A stretch of 64,000 nucleotides of DNA from UBA2108 sp002713215 (GCA_937891015.1 CALAPY010000093.1:1-64000); one strand, 5' to 3'. Shown: positions 34,424 through 44,600, numbered from the stretch's first letter. A program made the numbers and translations. Notes: a model not told the origin generated them from the letters alone.

Positions 34424-35728
34424 ATGGGAACTTTTAAAATAACAGGCGGTCGTAAACTTAGAGGAGATTTTCAACCGCAAGGAGCCAAGAATGAAGCACT
34501 TCAAATACTGTGCGCTGTTCTACTAACTAAGGAAAAAGTAATCATCAACAATATTCCAAATATTGTTGATGTCAATAAGCTAATTGACTTATTAAGTGCA
34601 TTAAACGTAAAGGTCGAAAAGCTTAAAGCAAATTCTTATTCGTTTGAAGCAAAGGAAGTTGATATAGAGTTTATGCATTCGCCTGAATACCTGAAACGCG
34701 GTGGAGGGTTAAGAGGGTCCATTATGTTGGTTGGTCCACTTTTGGGTCGATTTGGCAAAGGCTATATTCCTAAGCCTGGTGGCGACAAAATCGGAAGAAG
34801 AAGAGTTGATACTCACTTCATTGGTTTTGAAAAATTAGGAGCCACTTTTAGCTTCGAAGCCGAAAATCACATCTATCGGGCTCATGCTAAAAAACTAACC
34901 GGCACTTACATGCTTTTGGACGAAGCTAGTGTAACCGGTACTGCTAATATTTTGATGGCGGCAGTTCTTGCCGAAGGAAAAACGACGATCTATAATGCAG
35001 CTTGCGAACCCTATATTCAGCAATTATGTCGCATGTTGAATAGCATGGGCGCTAAGATTACCGGTATTGGCTCCAATTTACTTACCATAGAAGGCGTGGA
35101 AGAGTTACACGGTTGTGAGCACTCTGTTTTGCCAGACATGATTGAAATTGGAAGTATCATTGGTCTCGCTGCCATGACCGGATCAGAAATAACCATCAAA
35201 AATGTAGGATTTGAACATCTGGGAATAATTCCTGAAATATTTAGACGAATGGGCATCATCATCATAAAAAAGGATGATGACATAATTGTTCCATCACAGA
35301 AAAACTATGAAATTGATACGTTTATCGACGGGTCAATAATGACTGTAGCAGATGCACCCTGGCCTGGCTTTACTCCTGATTTGTTAAGTATTATTTTGGT
35401 TGTAGCTACACAAGCCAAGGGCAGTATGTTGGTTCACCAAAAGATGTTCGAAAGTCGCCTGTTTTTTGTCGATAAGTTGATCGATATGGGGGCCCAAATT
35501 ATATTATGTGACCCACACCGGGCAACCGTTATCGGATTAAATCGTCAATACCCATTAAGAGCAATAGAGATGACATCACCTGATATTCGAGCTGGTGTAT
35601 CTTTGCTTATTGCCGCTCTAAGCGCTGAAGGTGTAAGTACCATCCACAACATTGAACAAATTGATCGGGGGTACGAAAACATAGATAAGCGACTAAATGA
35701 CATTGGTGCGGAAATTGTTAGGTGCTAA
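34424..35728 (+). CDS. murA: UDP-N-acetylglucosamine 1-carboxyvinyltransferase with Asp in the catalytic loop
   Basis: 434 residues. First committed step of peptidoglycan synthesis: enolpyruvyl transfer from PEP to UDP-GlcNAc, in the cytoplasm. The substrate Lys-Asn pair is at K22-N23 (PQGAKNEAL), and SVTGTANILMAAVLAEG and the C-terminal DLRAG-type segment SPDIRAGVSLLIAAL are present. In the mobile loop where E. coli MurA has PGGCTIG with catalytic Cys115, this protein has PGGDKIG, Asp121 (codon 34784-34786). Asp-type MurA is active but does not form the fosfomycin adduct, so intrinsic fosfomycin resistance is expected. Operon with the DUF4290 gene. Confidence 0.97.
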   Translation: MGTFKITGGRKLRGDFQPQGAKNEALQILCAVLLTKEKVIINNIPNIVDVNKLIDLLSALNVKVEKLKANSYSFEAKEVDIEFMHSPEYLKRGGGLRGSIMLVGPLLGRFGKGYIPKPGGDKIGRRRVDTHFIGFEKLGATFSFEAENHIYRAHAKKLTGTYMLLDEASVTGTANILMAAVLAEGKTTIYNAACEPYIQQLCRMLNSMGAKITGIGSNLLTIEGVEELHGCEHSVLPDMIEIGSIIGLAAMTGSEITIKNVGFEHLGIIPEIFRRMGIIIIKKDDDIIVPSQKNYEIDTFIDGSIMTVADAPWPGFTPDLLSIILVVATQAKGSMLVHQKMFESRLFFVDKLIDMGAQIILCDPHRATVIGLNRQYPLRAIEMTSPDIRAGVSLLIAALSAEGVSTIHNIEQIDRGYENIDKRLNDIGAEIVRC

Positions 35729-35749
35729 GCTTTTCGAAAAACAGACATT

Positions 35750-36313
35750 ATGAAAATTAAAACAATAATAACCGCAACTTTCCTGGCCTTGGGACTCTTT
35801 CTTATTATGCCATGTAACACGGTATTCAGTGGTAATCCTGAACAAAAGGCACTTGTAGGCACAAGGGTAAATGACAGGGCTCCTGAAATTGTTTTGCAAG
35901 ATCCTGATGGTAAGGTTATCCCATTGAGTTCGCTCAGGGGAAAAATTGTACTTATCGACTTTTGGGCTAGCTGGTGCAGACCTTGTAGAGCGGAAAACCC
36001 CAATATAGTGGCAGCTTACAATAAATATAAGGACGCTAAGTTTAAAAACGCAGATGGTTTTACCGTATATAGTGTAAGCCTTGATCGTCAAAAAAATGCT
36101 TGGTTAGCAGCAATTCAGCAGGATAAACTAGATTGGCCAAATCATGTGAGTGACTTGCAATTCTGGAACTGTAAAGCGGCCGTAGACTATGGCGTACAAG
36201 GCATTCCGATGAGCTACTTGATTGATGGGAATGGAATTATTCTGGCATCCGGTAATTCGCTCCGGGGACAGGGACTACACACAACAATTGATGCTTTAGT
36301 AAAAGAACTCTAA
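35750..36313 (+). CDS. TlpA/ResA-like thioredoxin-fold protein
   Basis: 187 residues. A hydrophobic N-terminus (residues ~4-22) acts as a signal peptide or anchor; LIMPC is not a good lipobox. The AhpC/TSA-TlpA domain starts near residue 40 (NDRAPEIVLQDPDGK) and holds the redox pair C76-x2-C79 in FWASWCRPCRAENP, and the cis-Pro loop is GVQGIPMSYLID. Such proteins reduce disulfides of exported proteins or apocytochromes in the periplasm. It is 21 bases after murA and followed by a strong terminator, so it closes that operon. Confidence 0.9.
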   Translation: MKIKTIITATFLALGLFLIMPCNTVFSGNPEQKALVGTRVNDRAPEIVLQDPDGKVIPLSSLRGKIVLIDFWASWCRPCRAENPNIVAAYNKYKDAKFKNADGFTVYSVSLDRQKNAWLAAIQQDKLDWPNHVSDLQFWNCKAAVDYGVQGIPMSYLIDGNGIILASGNSLRGQGLHTTIDALVKEL

Positions 36314-36331
36314 AAAAATATTTTATCGGAT

Positions 36332-36362
36332 AAAAAGGCAGACGTTATGTCCGCCTTTTTTT
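36332..36362 (+). terminator. Terminator after the tlpA-like gene
   Basis: Hairpin with arms AAAAAGGC-GAC / GTC-GCCTTTTT around GTTAT, followed by TTTTATTTTATG. It ends the DUF4290-murA-tlpA transcript 18 bases after the stop and separates it from grpE. Confidence 0.85.
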
Positions 36363-36435
36363 ATTTTATGTCAGTTTGACAATTATTTCGTTTGGCAGCA
36401 TTTTAGTTATGCCACGAAAGAAATACAATTCAACG

Positions 36436-37017
36436 ATGAGTGAGGAAAAAATGGCAGATGAAAAAGAGCTTAAAGAGGAGAATGAGGCAGTAATGGATGA
36501 ACAAGAGAATGCAGATCTTGAAGCCTCTGAAAACGCTGACGGCAATGAGACTAAGGAACCCGAGTTGGATAAATTTTCAGCACTAGAGGAGGAATTGAAA
36601 GTGGCTAACGACAAATACCTGAGAATTTATTCTGAATTTGAAAATTTCAGAAGAAGAACCGCAAAGGAAAAACTGGAGCTGATCTCCAGCGCATCAGAGG
36701 GCCTGATGTCTGAAATCATTCCTGTACTTGATGACTTTGACCGGGCAATAAAAACCAATAAGGAATCTGATGATATCGATGCAATTCGAGAGGGAATGAC
36801 CCTGGTACATCAAAAGTTTCATTCCATCCTAAAAAGCAAAGGACTTCAGGAAATGAATTCAATGGGCAAAGAATTTAACATTGATGAGCATGAAGCCTTA
36901 ACCAAAATTCCTGCACCCAATAAGAAGTTAAAGGGAAGAGTAGTTGACGTTATCGAGAAAGGATATAAACTGAATGACAAAGTTGTGCGGTACGCCAAAG
37001 TTGTAGTTGGAGAATAA
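36436..37017 (+). CDS. grpE: Nucleotide exchange factor GrpE
   Basis: 193 residues from ATG 36436 (MSEEKMADEK). An ATG at 36409 (MPRKKYNST) is in frame and cannot be excluded; TTG 36376 is unlikely. It releases ADP from DnaK. An acidic disordered N-terminus (residues 1-~50) leads to the long coiled coil (EELKVANDKYLRIYSEFENF) and the beta-wing domain with KGYKLNDKVVRYAKVVV at the end. It is 2 bases from dnaJ, forming a chaperone operon; dnaK is not in the window. No CIRCE-type repeat was seen upstream. Confidence 0.95.
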   Translation: MSEEKMADEKELKEENEAVMDEQENADLEASENADGNETKEPELDKFSALEEELKVANDKYLRIYSEFENFRRRTAKEKLELISSASEGLMSEIIPVLDDFDRAIKTNKESDDIDAIREGMTLVHQKFHSILKSKGLQEMNSMGKEFNIDEHEALTKIPAPNKKLKGRVVDVIEKGYKLNDKVVRYAKVVVGE

Positions 37018-37019
37018 TT

Positions 37020-38132
37020 ATGGCGAAAAGAGACTTTTACGAGATATTAGGTGTATCTCAAAGTGCAACCAAAGATGAGCTCAAAAAAGCTTATCGAAAG
37101 ATGGCCATCAAGTATCACCCTGATAAAAACCCTGGCGATACTGCAGCTGAAGAAAAATTTAAGGAAGCTGCTGAAGCCTACGAAGTCTTAAACGACGATA
37201 ACAAAAGGGCGCGCTACGATCAATTTGGTCATGCAGGTATGAGCGGCGCTGCCGGAGGCGGAGGCTTCGGAAGCGGAATGAACATGGACGATATCTTCAG
37301 CCAGTTTGGTGACATCTTTGGCGGAGGTGGTTTCGGAGGATTCGGCGGAGGCGCAAGAAGTGCTCGCGTAAAAGGATCTAACCTTAGAATAAAAGTCAAG
37401 CTCACCCTGGAGGACATTGCCAATGGAGTAACCAAAAAGATAAAGCTTAACAAACTGGTAAATAGTTCGGACACTAAATTTGGAACTTGTTCTCAGTGTG
37501 GTGGAAGCGGACAGGTAACCCGAATCTCAAACACTATTCTTGGACAGATGCAAACCGCTTCAACTTGTCCAAGCTGTCACGGTACAGGTAAAAAAGTAAC
37601 GAGTAAAGGTGCCGGAACAGATAGCAACGGTCAAATTCGAAAGGAATTGATCGAATCAATTGAAATTCCTGCAGGTGTTGAAGATGGCATGCAACTTTCC
37701 CTTAGAGGAAAGGGCAATGAAGGACCATTTGGTGGTATCCCTGGTGACCTCATTATTGTAGTTGAAGAAACACAGCACGAGAGTCTAATGAGGGATGGAC
37801 AAAATTTATACTACGACCTGTATTTGAATTTTGCTGATGCTGCACTTGGAATCAATACCGAAATACCAACACTTGGTGGAAAAGTTAAGATCAAAATTGC
37901 TCCAGGCACACAAGCTGGTAAAATCCTACGATTAAAAGGAAAAGGACTTCCAAGCGTTAATTCTTACGGACATGGCGATCAGTTGGTCAACGTAAATGTC
38001 TGGACACCAAAGACTCTTACTAAAGAAGAAAAATCGATGCTGGAAAAACTGAGGGAATCCGAAAATTTTCACCCCGATGAAAGCCGAAAGGAAGGAGGTT
38101 TTTTCAACAGAATGAAAGATTATTTTCATTAA
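37020..38132 (+). CDS. dnaJ: Chaperone DnaJ with a reduced zinc-finger domain
   Basis: 370 residues. DnaK co-chaperone. The J domain has HPD at residues 33-35 and is followed by a Gly/Phe-rich stretch (~75-115). The Cys-rich domain keeps only two CxxCxGxG motifs (CSQCGGSG and CPSCHGTG) of the usual four, equivalent to motifs 2 and 3 that form the zinc II site. Where motif 4 should be there is AGTDSNGQ. The C-terminal substrate domains (IEIPAGVEDGMQLSLRGKGN) are complete. By memory this loss of zinc site I is common in flavobacterial DnaJ. A terminator follows. Confidence 0.95.
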   Translation: MAKRDFYEILGVSQSATKDELKKAYRKMAIKYHPDKNPGDTAAEEKFKEAAEAYEVLNDDNKRARYDQFGHAGMSGAAGGGGFGSGMNMDDIFSQFGDIFGGGGFGGFGGGARSARVKGSNLRIKVKLTLEDIANGVTKKIKLNKLVNSSDTKFGTCSQCGGSGQVTRISNTILGQMQTASTCPSCHGTGKKVTSKGAGTDSNGQIRKELIESIEIPAGVEDGMQLSLRGKGNEGPFGGIPGDLIIVVEETQHESLMRDGQNLYYDLYLNFADAALGINTEIPTLGGKVKIKIAPGTQAGKILRLKGKGLPSVNSYGHGDQLVNVNVWTPKTLTKEEKSMLEKLRESENFHPDESRKEGGFFNRMKDYFH

Positions 38133-38162
38133 GAAATAACAACGCTAGACTTACTATATTTG

Positions 38163-38199
38163 AGCGCTGTCCAAACAGATTGGATGGCGCTTATTTTTT
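38163..38199 (+). terminator. Terminator after dnaJ
   Basis: Twelve-pair hairpin (AGCGCtgTCCAA paired with TTGGAtgGCGCT, loop about 5 bases) followed by TATTTTTTG. It lies 30 bases after the dnaJ stop and 15 bases before the ABC gene. A -7-like box TATATTTG (38155-38162) touches its left edge. Confidence 0.8.
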
Positions 38200-38207
38200 G
38201 TAGTTAA

Positions 38208-39161
38208 ATGAACTCAAGTCCCATTTTATCAATTCAAGGCGTAACCAAGCGGTATGCACAACACACCGCTTTAGATTCGATTTCAATTGATGTTCCCCAA
38301 AACAAAATTTTTGGATTGTTAGGCCCTAATGGAGCTGGTAAAACCAGTCTAATCCGAATCATTAATCAAATCACCGCTCCCGACGAAGGTCAGATACTAT
38401 TTAATGGAGAACAGCTTTCGCTATCTCACGAAACCAGAATTGGTTACTTACCAGAAGAACGTGGGCTGTATAAAAAGATGAAGGTTGGTGAACAGGCCCT
38501 CTACCTGGCTCGATTAAAAGGGCTTCCCAAAAAAAGAGCCATGGAATTACTAAAATTCTGGTTCGAAAAATTTGAGATTACTTCCTGGTGGGACAAAAAA
38601 ATTGAAGAACTATCCAAGGGAATGCAACAGAAAGTTCAGTTCATTGTAACCGTGTTACACGAGCCTGAATTATTGATTCTTGATGAGCCATTTTCGGGAT
38701 TCGACCCTATAAATGCCTCCCTCATTCGAGATGAAATACTCCGATTAAAAGAGAATGGAGCCACCGTAATATTGTCTACGCATAACATGTCATCCGTTGA
38801 GGAAATATGTGACGACATAGCCCTGATCTATCGGTCAAAGAAAATTCTTTCAGGTGGAGTTAAGGAAGTGAAGGCTGCACGTAAAGAAAATATTTACAAC
38901 GTATCTTTTTCCGGCGATAAAATGAAATTCTCACAAGCACTTTGGATTGATGCGGAACTGCTGGAGACAAGTACCGAAGGAAAACTCAACGTCGCCAAGG
39001 TGAAAATGCTGAACAACAAAACTCCGAACGATCTATTAAAAGCACTGATTCCTCATGTGGAAATTCATGGATTACACGAAGAAATCCCTTCAATGAATGA
39101 CGTATTTATTCAGCGAGTTAATGAAATTAATAAAGCAGAATTGGAGGTAGAAGCTGTATGA
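38208..39161 (+). CDS. ABC transporter ATP-binding protein, NatA-like
   Basis: 317 residues. Nucleotide-binding subunit of an ABC-2 exporter. Walker A GPNGAGKT (residues 39-46), Q loop region GYLPEERGLYKKM, signature LSKGMQQKVQF, Walker B LLILDEPFSGFDP and the His switch STHNMSS are all present. A C-terminal ~80-residue extension is as in NatA-type proteins (DUF4162-like). The stop overlaps the next start by four bases (ATGA at 39158-39161), so the permease is translationally coupled. The transported substrate is not evident; Na+ or drug export is a family guess. Confidence 0.93.
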   Translation: MNSSPILSIQGVTKRYAQHTALDSISIDVPQNKIFGLLGPNGAGKTSLIRIINQITAPDEGQILFNGEQLSLSHETRIGYLPEERGLYKKMKVGEQALYLARLKGLPKKRAMELLKFWFEKFEITSWWDKKIEELSKGMQQKVQFIVTVLHEPELLILDEPFSGFDPINASLIRDEILRLKENGATVILSTHNMSSVEEICDDIALIYRSKKILSGGVKEVKAARKENIYNVSFSGDKMKFSQALWIDAELLETSTEGKLNVAKVKMLNNKTPNDLLKALIPHVEIHGLHEEIPSMNDVFIQRVNEINKAELEVEAV

Positions 39162-40498
39162 ATAAAATTTGGTTAATCGTAGAGAGAGAATACCTGACCC
39201 GGGTGCGAAAAATGTCTTTTATATTAATTACTCTTCTTGGCCCTATTGCACTTGCCTTAGGGCTATCGGTAATTATCTATTTAAGCCTTTCTGAAGATGT
39301 AATACATAAGGTACTTATTGTTGATGAAAAGGCTCCTGCTTTCAATAGTATTTCGAACACACAAAACATTAAATTTAACTATGCCAACAACATGGATTTG
39401 CAACAATCCAAAGAAATGTTTTACGACTCCGACTATTCATGTATTCTGTACATACCTAAAAACATAGAAGCAGGTAATATAGCCATACTATACTACAAAA
39501 AACAACCAAGTGCCAGTGTCATTCGGGGAATTGAAGATAAAGTTGAAGCAGTTGTAGAAGAATTAAAGTTGGATCAATATAAAATTGACCGGAAGGAATT
39601 CTATGATGTTAAAACCAACTTTACCCTAAACCCAGTTAAGTATAGCGAAACGGGTGATGAGGAAGAGTTGGACAAAGGAGCCACATACATTGGTTTTGGA
39701 TTTGGCATTCTTATTTACATGTTCATTTTTCTATACGGTGTTCAGGTAATGCGAGGAGTAATTGAAGAAAAAACCAATCGGATTGTTGAGGTAATTATTA
39801 CATCGGTTCGCCCATTTCACCTAATGATGGGAAAAATAATTGGGGTGGGTTTGGTTAGTCTTACACAAATTGTTCTGTGGATTACACTCACCCTGGGCAT
39901 TTTTGGAATTGCTCAGGCAACCATCCTCGACAATTACTATTCACCCGAAAAGCTAACCGAGCAAGTACAGGCGACACCAGAAGTGATGGAAGAATTACAG
40001 GCAGAAGGGGCCGCGAAATCAGGAATAATGGACCCCAACAGTATCATAAACAGAACCAATTGGACAGTTATGATTAGCTTATTCTTGTTCTATTTCTTTG
40101 GTGGATACTTCCTTTACAGTGCCTTATTTGCTGCTGTAGGAGCCGCTGTAGATAATGAAACGGATACTCAGCAGTTTATGATTCCTATAACCGCACCCCT
40201 GGGCATTGCTTATATTTTTTCCGCGGCCATTATTAAAAACCCGGAAGGCCCAATCGCATTTTGGCTTTCAATTTTCCCTCTGACTTCACCTATCATTATG
40301 CTGGTTCGTGTGGCTTTAGGGGTTGGAGAAGGCGGAATCCCAATCTGGGAAGTAGCCTTGAGTATGGTTTTATTAGTTCTAGGGTTTATCCTGGTGGTAT
40401 GGATTGCGGCTAAAATTTATAGAGTAGGAATCCTGATGTATGGAAAGAAACCGTCCTATAAAGAACTCTGGAAATGGTTAAGGTATAGCAACAAATAG
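39158..40498 (+). CDS. ABC-2 type permease, NatB-like
   Basis: 446 residues. The N-terminal membrane helix (residues ~20-42, ILITLLGPIALALGLSVIIY) is followed by a ~130-residue external domain and then five or six further helices in the C-terminal half (from YIGFGFGILIYMFIFLYGVQ). VMRGVIEEKTNRIVEVIITS and VRPFHLMMGKIIGV are typical of the ABC-2 NatB/CcmB-type family. Together with the preceding ATPase it forms a complete exporter. Confidence 0.9.
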   Translation: MNKIWLIVEREYLTRVRKMSFILITLLGPIALALGLSVIIYLSLSEDVIHKVLIVDEKAPAFNSISNTQNIKFNYANNMDLQQSKEMFYDSDYSCILYIPKNIEAGNIAILYYKKQPSASVIRGIEDKVEAVVEELKLDQYKIDRKEFYDVKTNFTLNPVKYSETGDEEELDKGATYIGFGFGILIYMFIFLYGVQVMRGVIEEKTNRIVEVIITSVRPFHLMMGKIIGVGLVSLTQIVLWITLTLGIFGIAQATILDNYYSPEKLTEQVQATPEVMEELQAEGAAKSGIMDPNSIINRTNWTVMISLFLFYFFGGYFLYSALFAAVGAAVDNETDTQQFMIPITAPLGIAYIFSAAIIKNPEGPIAFWLSIFPLTSPIIMLVRVALGVGEGGIPIWEVALSMVLLVLGFILVVWIAAKIYRVGILMYGKKPSYKELWKWLRYSNK

Positions 40499-40501
40499 GT
40501 T

Positions 40502-41668
40502 ATGGCTAGAATTTTAGTAGTTGACGATGAAAAAAGTATTCGGAATTCATTAAAGGATGTCCTGGAATATGAAGGTCATTCAATCGATGAAGCAGAAGAC
40601 GGAATGACAGGATTAGCTCTGGCTCGTAAAAATGAATACGACCTGGTGCTATGCGACGTAAAAATGCCAAAGCTTGATGGGCTGGAATTCCTGGAGATGG
40701 CTTTCGAAACCAACCCCGATTTAAACGTTATCATGATTTCTGGCCATGGAACCATTGAAACCGCAGTCGAAGCAATTAAAAAAGGCGCATACGATTACCT
40801 GGCCAAGCCACTGGATTTAAACCGACTACTGGTTATTGTTCGTAATGGCCTCGAAAAAGAAGAGTTAGTAAAGGAAACCCGTACCCTAAGAAAGAAAGTC
40901 CAGTCGTTTAACGGAGGAAGCATTATTGGTGAAAGTAAGGAGATTAAAAGCGTGCATGAAATGATTGGCAAAGTTGCTCCTACCGCTGCCAGGGTAATGA
41001 TAACTGGGCCAAATGGATCAGGCAAGGAGTTAGTCGCACGAGAAATTCACGATCAAAGCAAGCGAAAAAAACTCCCGTTTGTAGAGGTTAATTGCGCAGC
41101 AATTCCTTCAGAACTTATTGAAAGTGAACTGTTCGGGCATGAAAAAGGTGCGTTTACTTCCGCTGTCAAAATGAAAAAAGGGAAGTTTGAACAAGCTCAA
41201 AACGGTACCTTGTTTTTGGATGAAATTGGTGATATGAGTCTATCGGCCCAAGCCAAAGTTTTGAGGGCTCTTCAAGAACACAAAATATCAAGGGTTGGAA
41301 GTGAAAAAGACATTAAGGTTGATGTGAGGGTTCTAGCAGCGACCAACAAAGACCTGCAAAAAGAAATTGAGAAAGGGAACTTTCGAGAAGATTTATACCA
41401 TCGGTTAAGCGTTATTCTTATAAAGGTCCCTTCACTTAACGATCGCAAACAAGACATTGCCCTCTTAAGTAATCATTTCATGAATTTGATTTGTGGTGAA
41501 ATGGGTCTTGCGCCTAAAAAAATTAGCGATAAGGCTATCAAGGAGTTAGAGCAAATAAACTGGACAGGAAACATCCGTGAATTAAGAAACATAATTGAAA
41601 GACTTATAATTTTGTGCGACGAGAAAATCGAAGCAAACGATATTCTCATGTATTCGAATCCAAAATAG
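40502..41668 (+). CDS. Sigma-54-type AAA+ response regulator lacking a DNA-binding domain
   Basis: 388 residues. A receiver domain (1-~118) has D8/D9, phosphorylation site D52, S80 and K102. The AAA+ domain (~138-375) has a variant Walker A (GPNGSGKE), GAFTSAV where sigma-54 activators have GAFTGA, Walker B GTLFLDEIGDMS and the arginine region NFREDLYHRL. The protein stops at 388, with no Fis-type helix-turn-helix after the AAA+ domain, where NtrC-type proteins run to about 450-470. It may act without specific DNA binding. It starts 3 bases after the permease; no histidine kinase is nearby. Confidence 0.92.
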   Translation: MARILVVDDEKSIRNSLKDVLEYEGHSIDEAEDGMTGLALARKNEYDLVLCDVKMPKLDGLEFLEMAFETNPDLNVIMISGHGTIETAVEAIKKGAYDYLAKPLDLNRLLVIVRNGLEKEELVKETRTLRKKVQSFNGGSIIGESKEIKSVHEMIGKVAPTAARVMITGPNGSGKELVAREIHDQSKRKKLPFVEVNCAAIPSELIESELFGHEKGAFTSAVKMKKGKFEQAQNGTLFLDEIGDMSLSAQAKVLRALQEHKISRVGSEKDIKVDVRVLAATNKDLQKEIEKGNFREDLYHRLSVILIKVPSLNDRKQDIALLSNHFMNLICGEMGLAPKKISDKAIKELEQINWTGNIRELRNIIERLIILCDEKIEANDILMYSNPK

Positions 41669-41675
41669 ATTGGCT

Positions 41676-44600
41676 ATGAAATTTAACGGCATACTTTTAT
41701 TAACTCTAGTCCTATTCCTAAGCTCCTGTTTCGACGATAAAAAGAAGGAAATTGTCGATGATAAAAAGCAAGAAAAAAAGAAAGCGACTGAACTATTTGA
41801 ATTCTTACCCGCTGAAAAAACCGGTGTTACCTTTAACAATAGTTTCACCGCAGAAGCCGAACTTAAATTTTATGAATTTCAATACCAATTCAATGGCGGT
41901 GGAGTAGGAATTGCCGATTTCAACAATGATGGAAAAAACGATGTTTTTTTTACTGGCAACGAAGTTGAGAACAAACTATACTTGAATAAAGGAGATCTTG
42001 CATTTGAAGATATCACTGAAAAATCGGGAACAGGACTTCCCAACTCCTGGAGTAACGGGGTCTGTTTGATTGACATCAATGGCGACGGCCTTACCGATAT
42101 ATATGTTAGTAAAGGTGGAATGAAAAGTGCGGAAGAAAAGAAAAATGCCATGCTCATCAATAATGGCGATTTAACATTTACAGACAAAGCTGATGAGATG
42201 GGAATAGCAGACACAGGTTGGAGTACCCAGAGTGTGTTCTTTGATTATGACAACGATGGCGATTTGGATTTATTTGTATTGAATCATCCCAATCGCTGGG
42301 AAGGAGATGAAAAAATGTCACGCGATCATTATAAACGAGCGGTAATTGGAGCAGACCAGTTTTATGAAAATGAAAACGGGAAATTTAAAAATGTTACCAA
42401 AAAAGTTGGATTAAAGCTCGAATCATTTGGAGGGTACGGTCTTGGTGTTGTGATTGGTGATTTAGACCAAAACGGATATACGGATATATATGTATCCAAT
42501 GATTATTCTTCACCCGATTTCCTTTATATGAATCAAGGAGATAAGACATTTAAGGAGGAAATTAAAAAGCGAACCAATCATATTGCACTATACAGTATGG
42601 GTAACGATATTGCTGATTTTAACAATGACGGATTAATGGATATCATGGCCTTGGACATGTCGGCAGAAGATCATGTTAGAACCAAAACTCAAATGAGCGG
42701 AATGAACCCTATTGCTTTTAACGAGTTGGTTGACTTCGGGCTTCCACACCAATACATGTATAATACTCTTCAGTTTAATAATGGAAATGGAACTTTTTCA
42801 GAAATTGGACAGCTGGCTGGAGTTCAAAGTACAGACTGGAGTTGGGCTCCTCTTTTCGCTGATTTTGACAACGATGGTCACAAAGATCTTTTGGTTACCA
42901 ATGGATATAGACTGGACGACAGGGACAACGACTACTCCAGGCAAGTTCAGAAAAAGTTTAGCAACAGGGCCAACCTAACCGAGGCTGAACTTATGGACAG
43001 GTTTAAAAATACACCCAGCACTCCATTGCCAAACTACATCTATAGGAACAATGGTGACTTAACTTTTTCGAAAAAAACCTACGAGTGGGGACTCCATAAA
43101 AAGGGGTTTACCCAAGGTGCCGCTTTTGGAGATTTGGATAACGATGGAGATCTTGATTTGGTAATGAATAATATGGAGTCCGTTGCCTGGGTTTATGAAA
43201 ACAAAGCCGAACAATTAGAAAACAATCACTTATACGTTGAGTTCGAAGACCCGGATGCGGTTAGTTCCGGAGCGGTTGTTAAAGTAACCACGAATCAAGG
43301 TATACAAGTACAACAATATCATACAACCAGGGGATACATATCAAGTGTGGAGCCTGTTCTCCATTTTGGACTTGGTAAGTATGCAGGAAAAGTCAACGTT
43401 GAGGTATCCTGGCTTAACGGAACGGTTTCAAATTATGAATCGGATGTAAATAAACGCATTAAGGTTAATCAGGCAAGAAACACCGCAAAAGCAGCTCCAG
43501 ATAATTCAAAAGGTTTTTTATTTAAGGATGCCGAAAACCAACTGGGTCTTAATTTCACTCATGTAGAAAATAAGTACAATGATTTTGAATTGGAAACCCT
43601 TCTGCCACATGGAAATTCCAATATGGGTCCGGCTCTCGCAAAGGGCGATTTAAATGGAGATGGACTGGATGATGTTTATATGGGAGGAGCATTAAATCAA
43701 CGTGGAGGAATGTTCTTCCAAAGCCAAAACGGAACCTTTACCCGCAAATTTCCCGAAATTCTTGAGATTGATAGTAAAAATGAAGATGTTGGCGCACTCA
43801 TTTATGACTTTGATGGTGATGGCGACAATGACTTATACGTGGCAAGCGGCGGGAATGAGTTTGAATCTGGAAACTCATTATTTACGCATAGGCTGTATGA
43901 AAACCTAGGCAATGGAAAGTTTCGGAAGACAAATGGGGTTCTGCCAGATTTCCAGATTAGTGGAAAAAGTGTTTCCGCAGGAGACTATGATAATGATGGG
44001 GATTTGGATCTTTTCGTTGGGGGAAGACTTGTTCCAAAGACTTACCCTTTTGCCCCTCAAAGTATGTTGCTGAAATATGAAAACGGGAAATACTCGGATG
44101 TTACTTCTGAAGTGGCTCCAGAACTTAAGAATCCTGGGCTGGTAACTAATAGCCAATGGGTAGACTACGATGGAGATAGTGACCTTGATCTAATTGTAGT
44201 TGGTGAATGGATGCCAATTATGTTAATGAATAATGATAATGGAAAACTAACCTGGCAAAAAGAACTCAACCTTTCTAAAGAAGTTGGATGGTGGAGTGGA
44301 TTAGCTGTCAATGATTTTGACAACGATGGAGATATGGACTTCATGATTGGTAATCTTGGATTAAACTATAAGTATAAGGCAACACCTGAAACACCGTTCC
44401 AAATATGGTGTCATGACTTTGATGATAATGGCACCTTGGATATTGTTCTAGGCTATTACGATCATGGCGCATGTTATCCGGTAAGAGGAAGACAATGTAG
44501 CTCCGAGCAAATGCCTTTCATTAAACAAAAATTCCCAACATACAACGAGTTTGCCGTAGCAACCATTCAGGATGTTTATGGCGACAAACTTGACAAAGCG

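Noticed and set aside
36376..36435. TTG start for GrpE at 36376
   Set aside because: It would place hydrophobic residues not usual in GrpE ahead of the acidic N-terminus; ATG 36436 or 36409 fits better.
41668..41676. Fis-type DNA-binding domain of the response regulator lost by frameshift
   Set aside because: The next gene, with its lipoprotein signal, starts within 8 bases of the stop, so no room is left for a lost domain.
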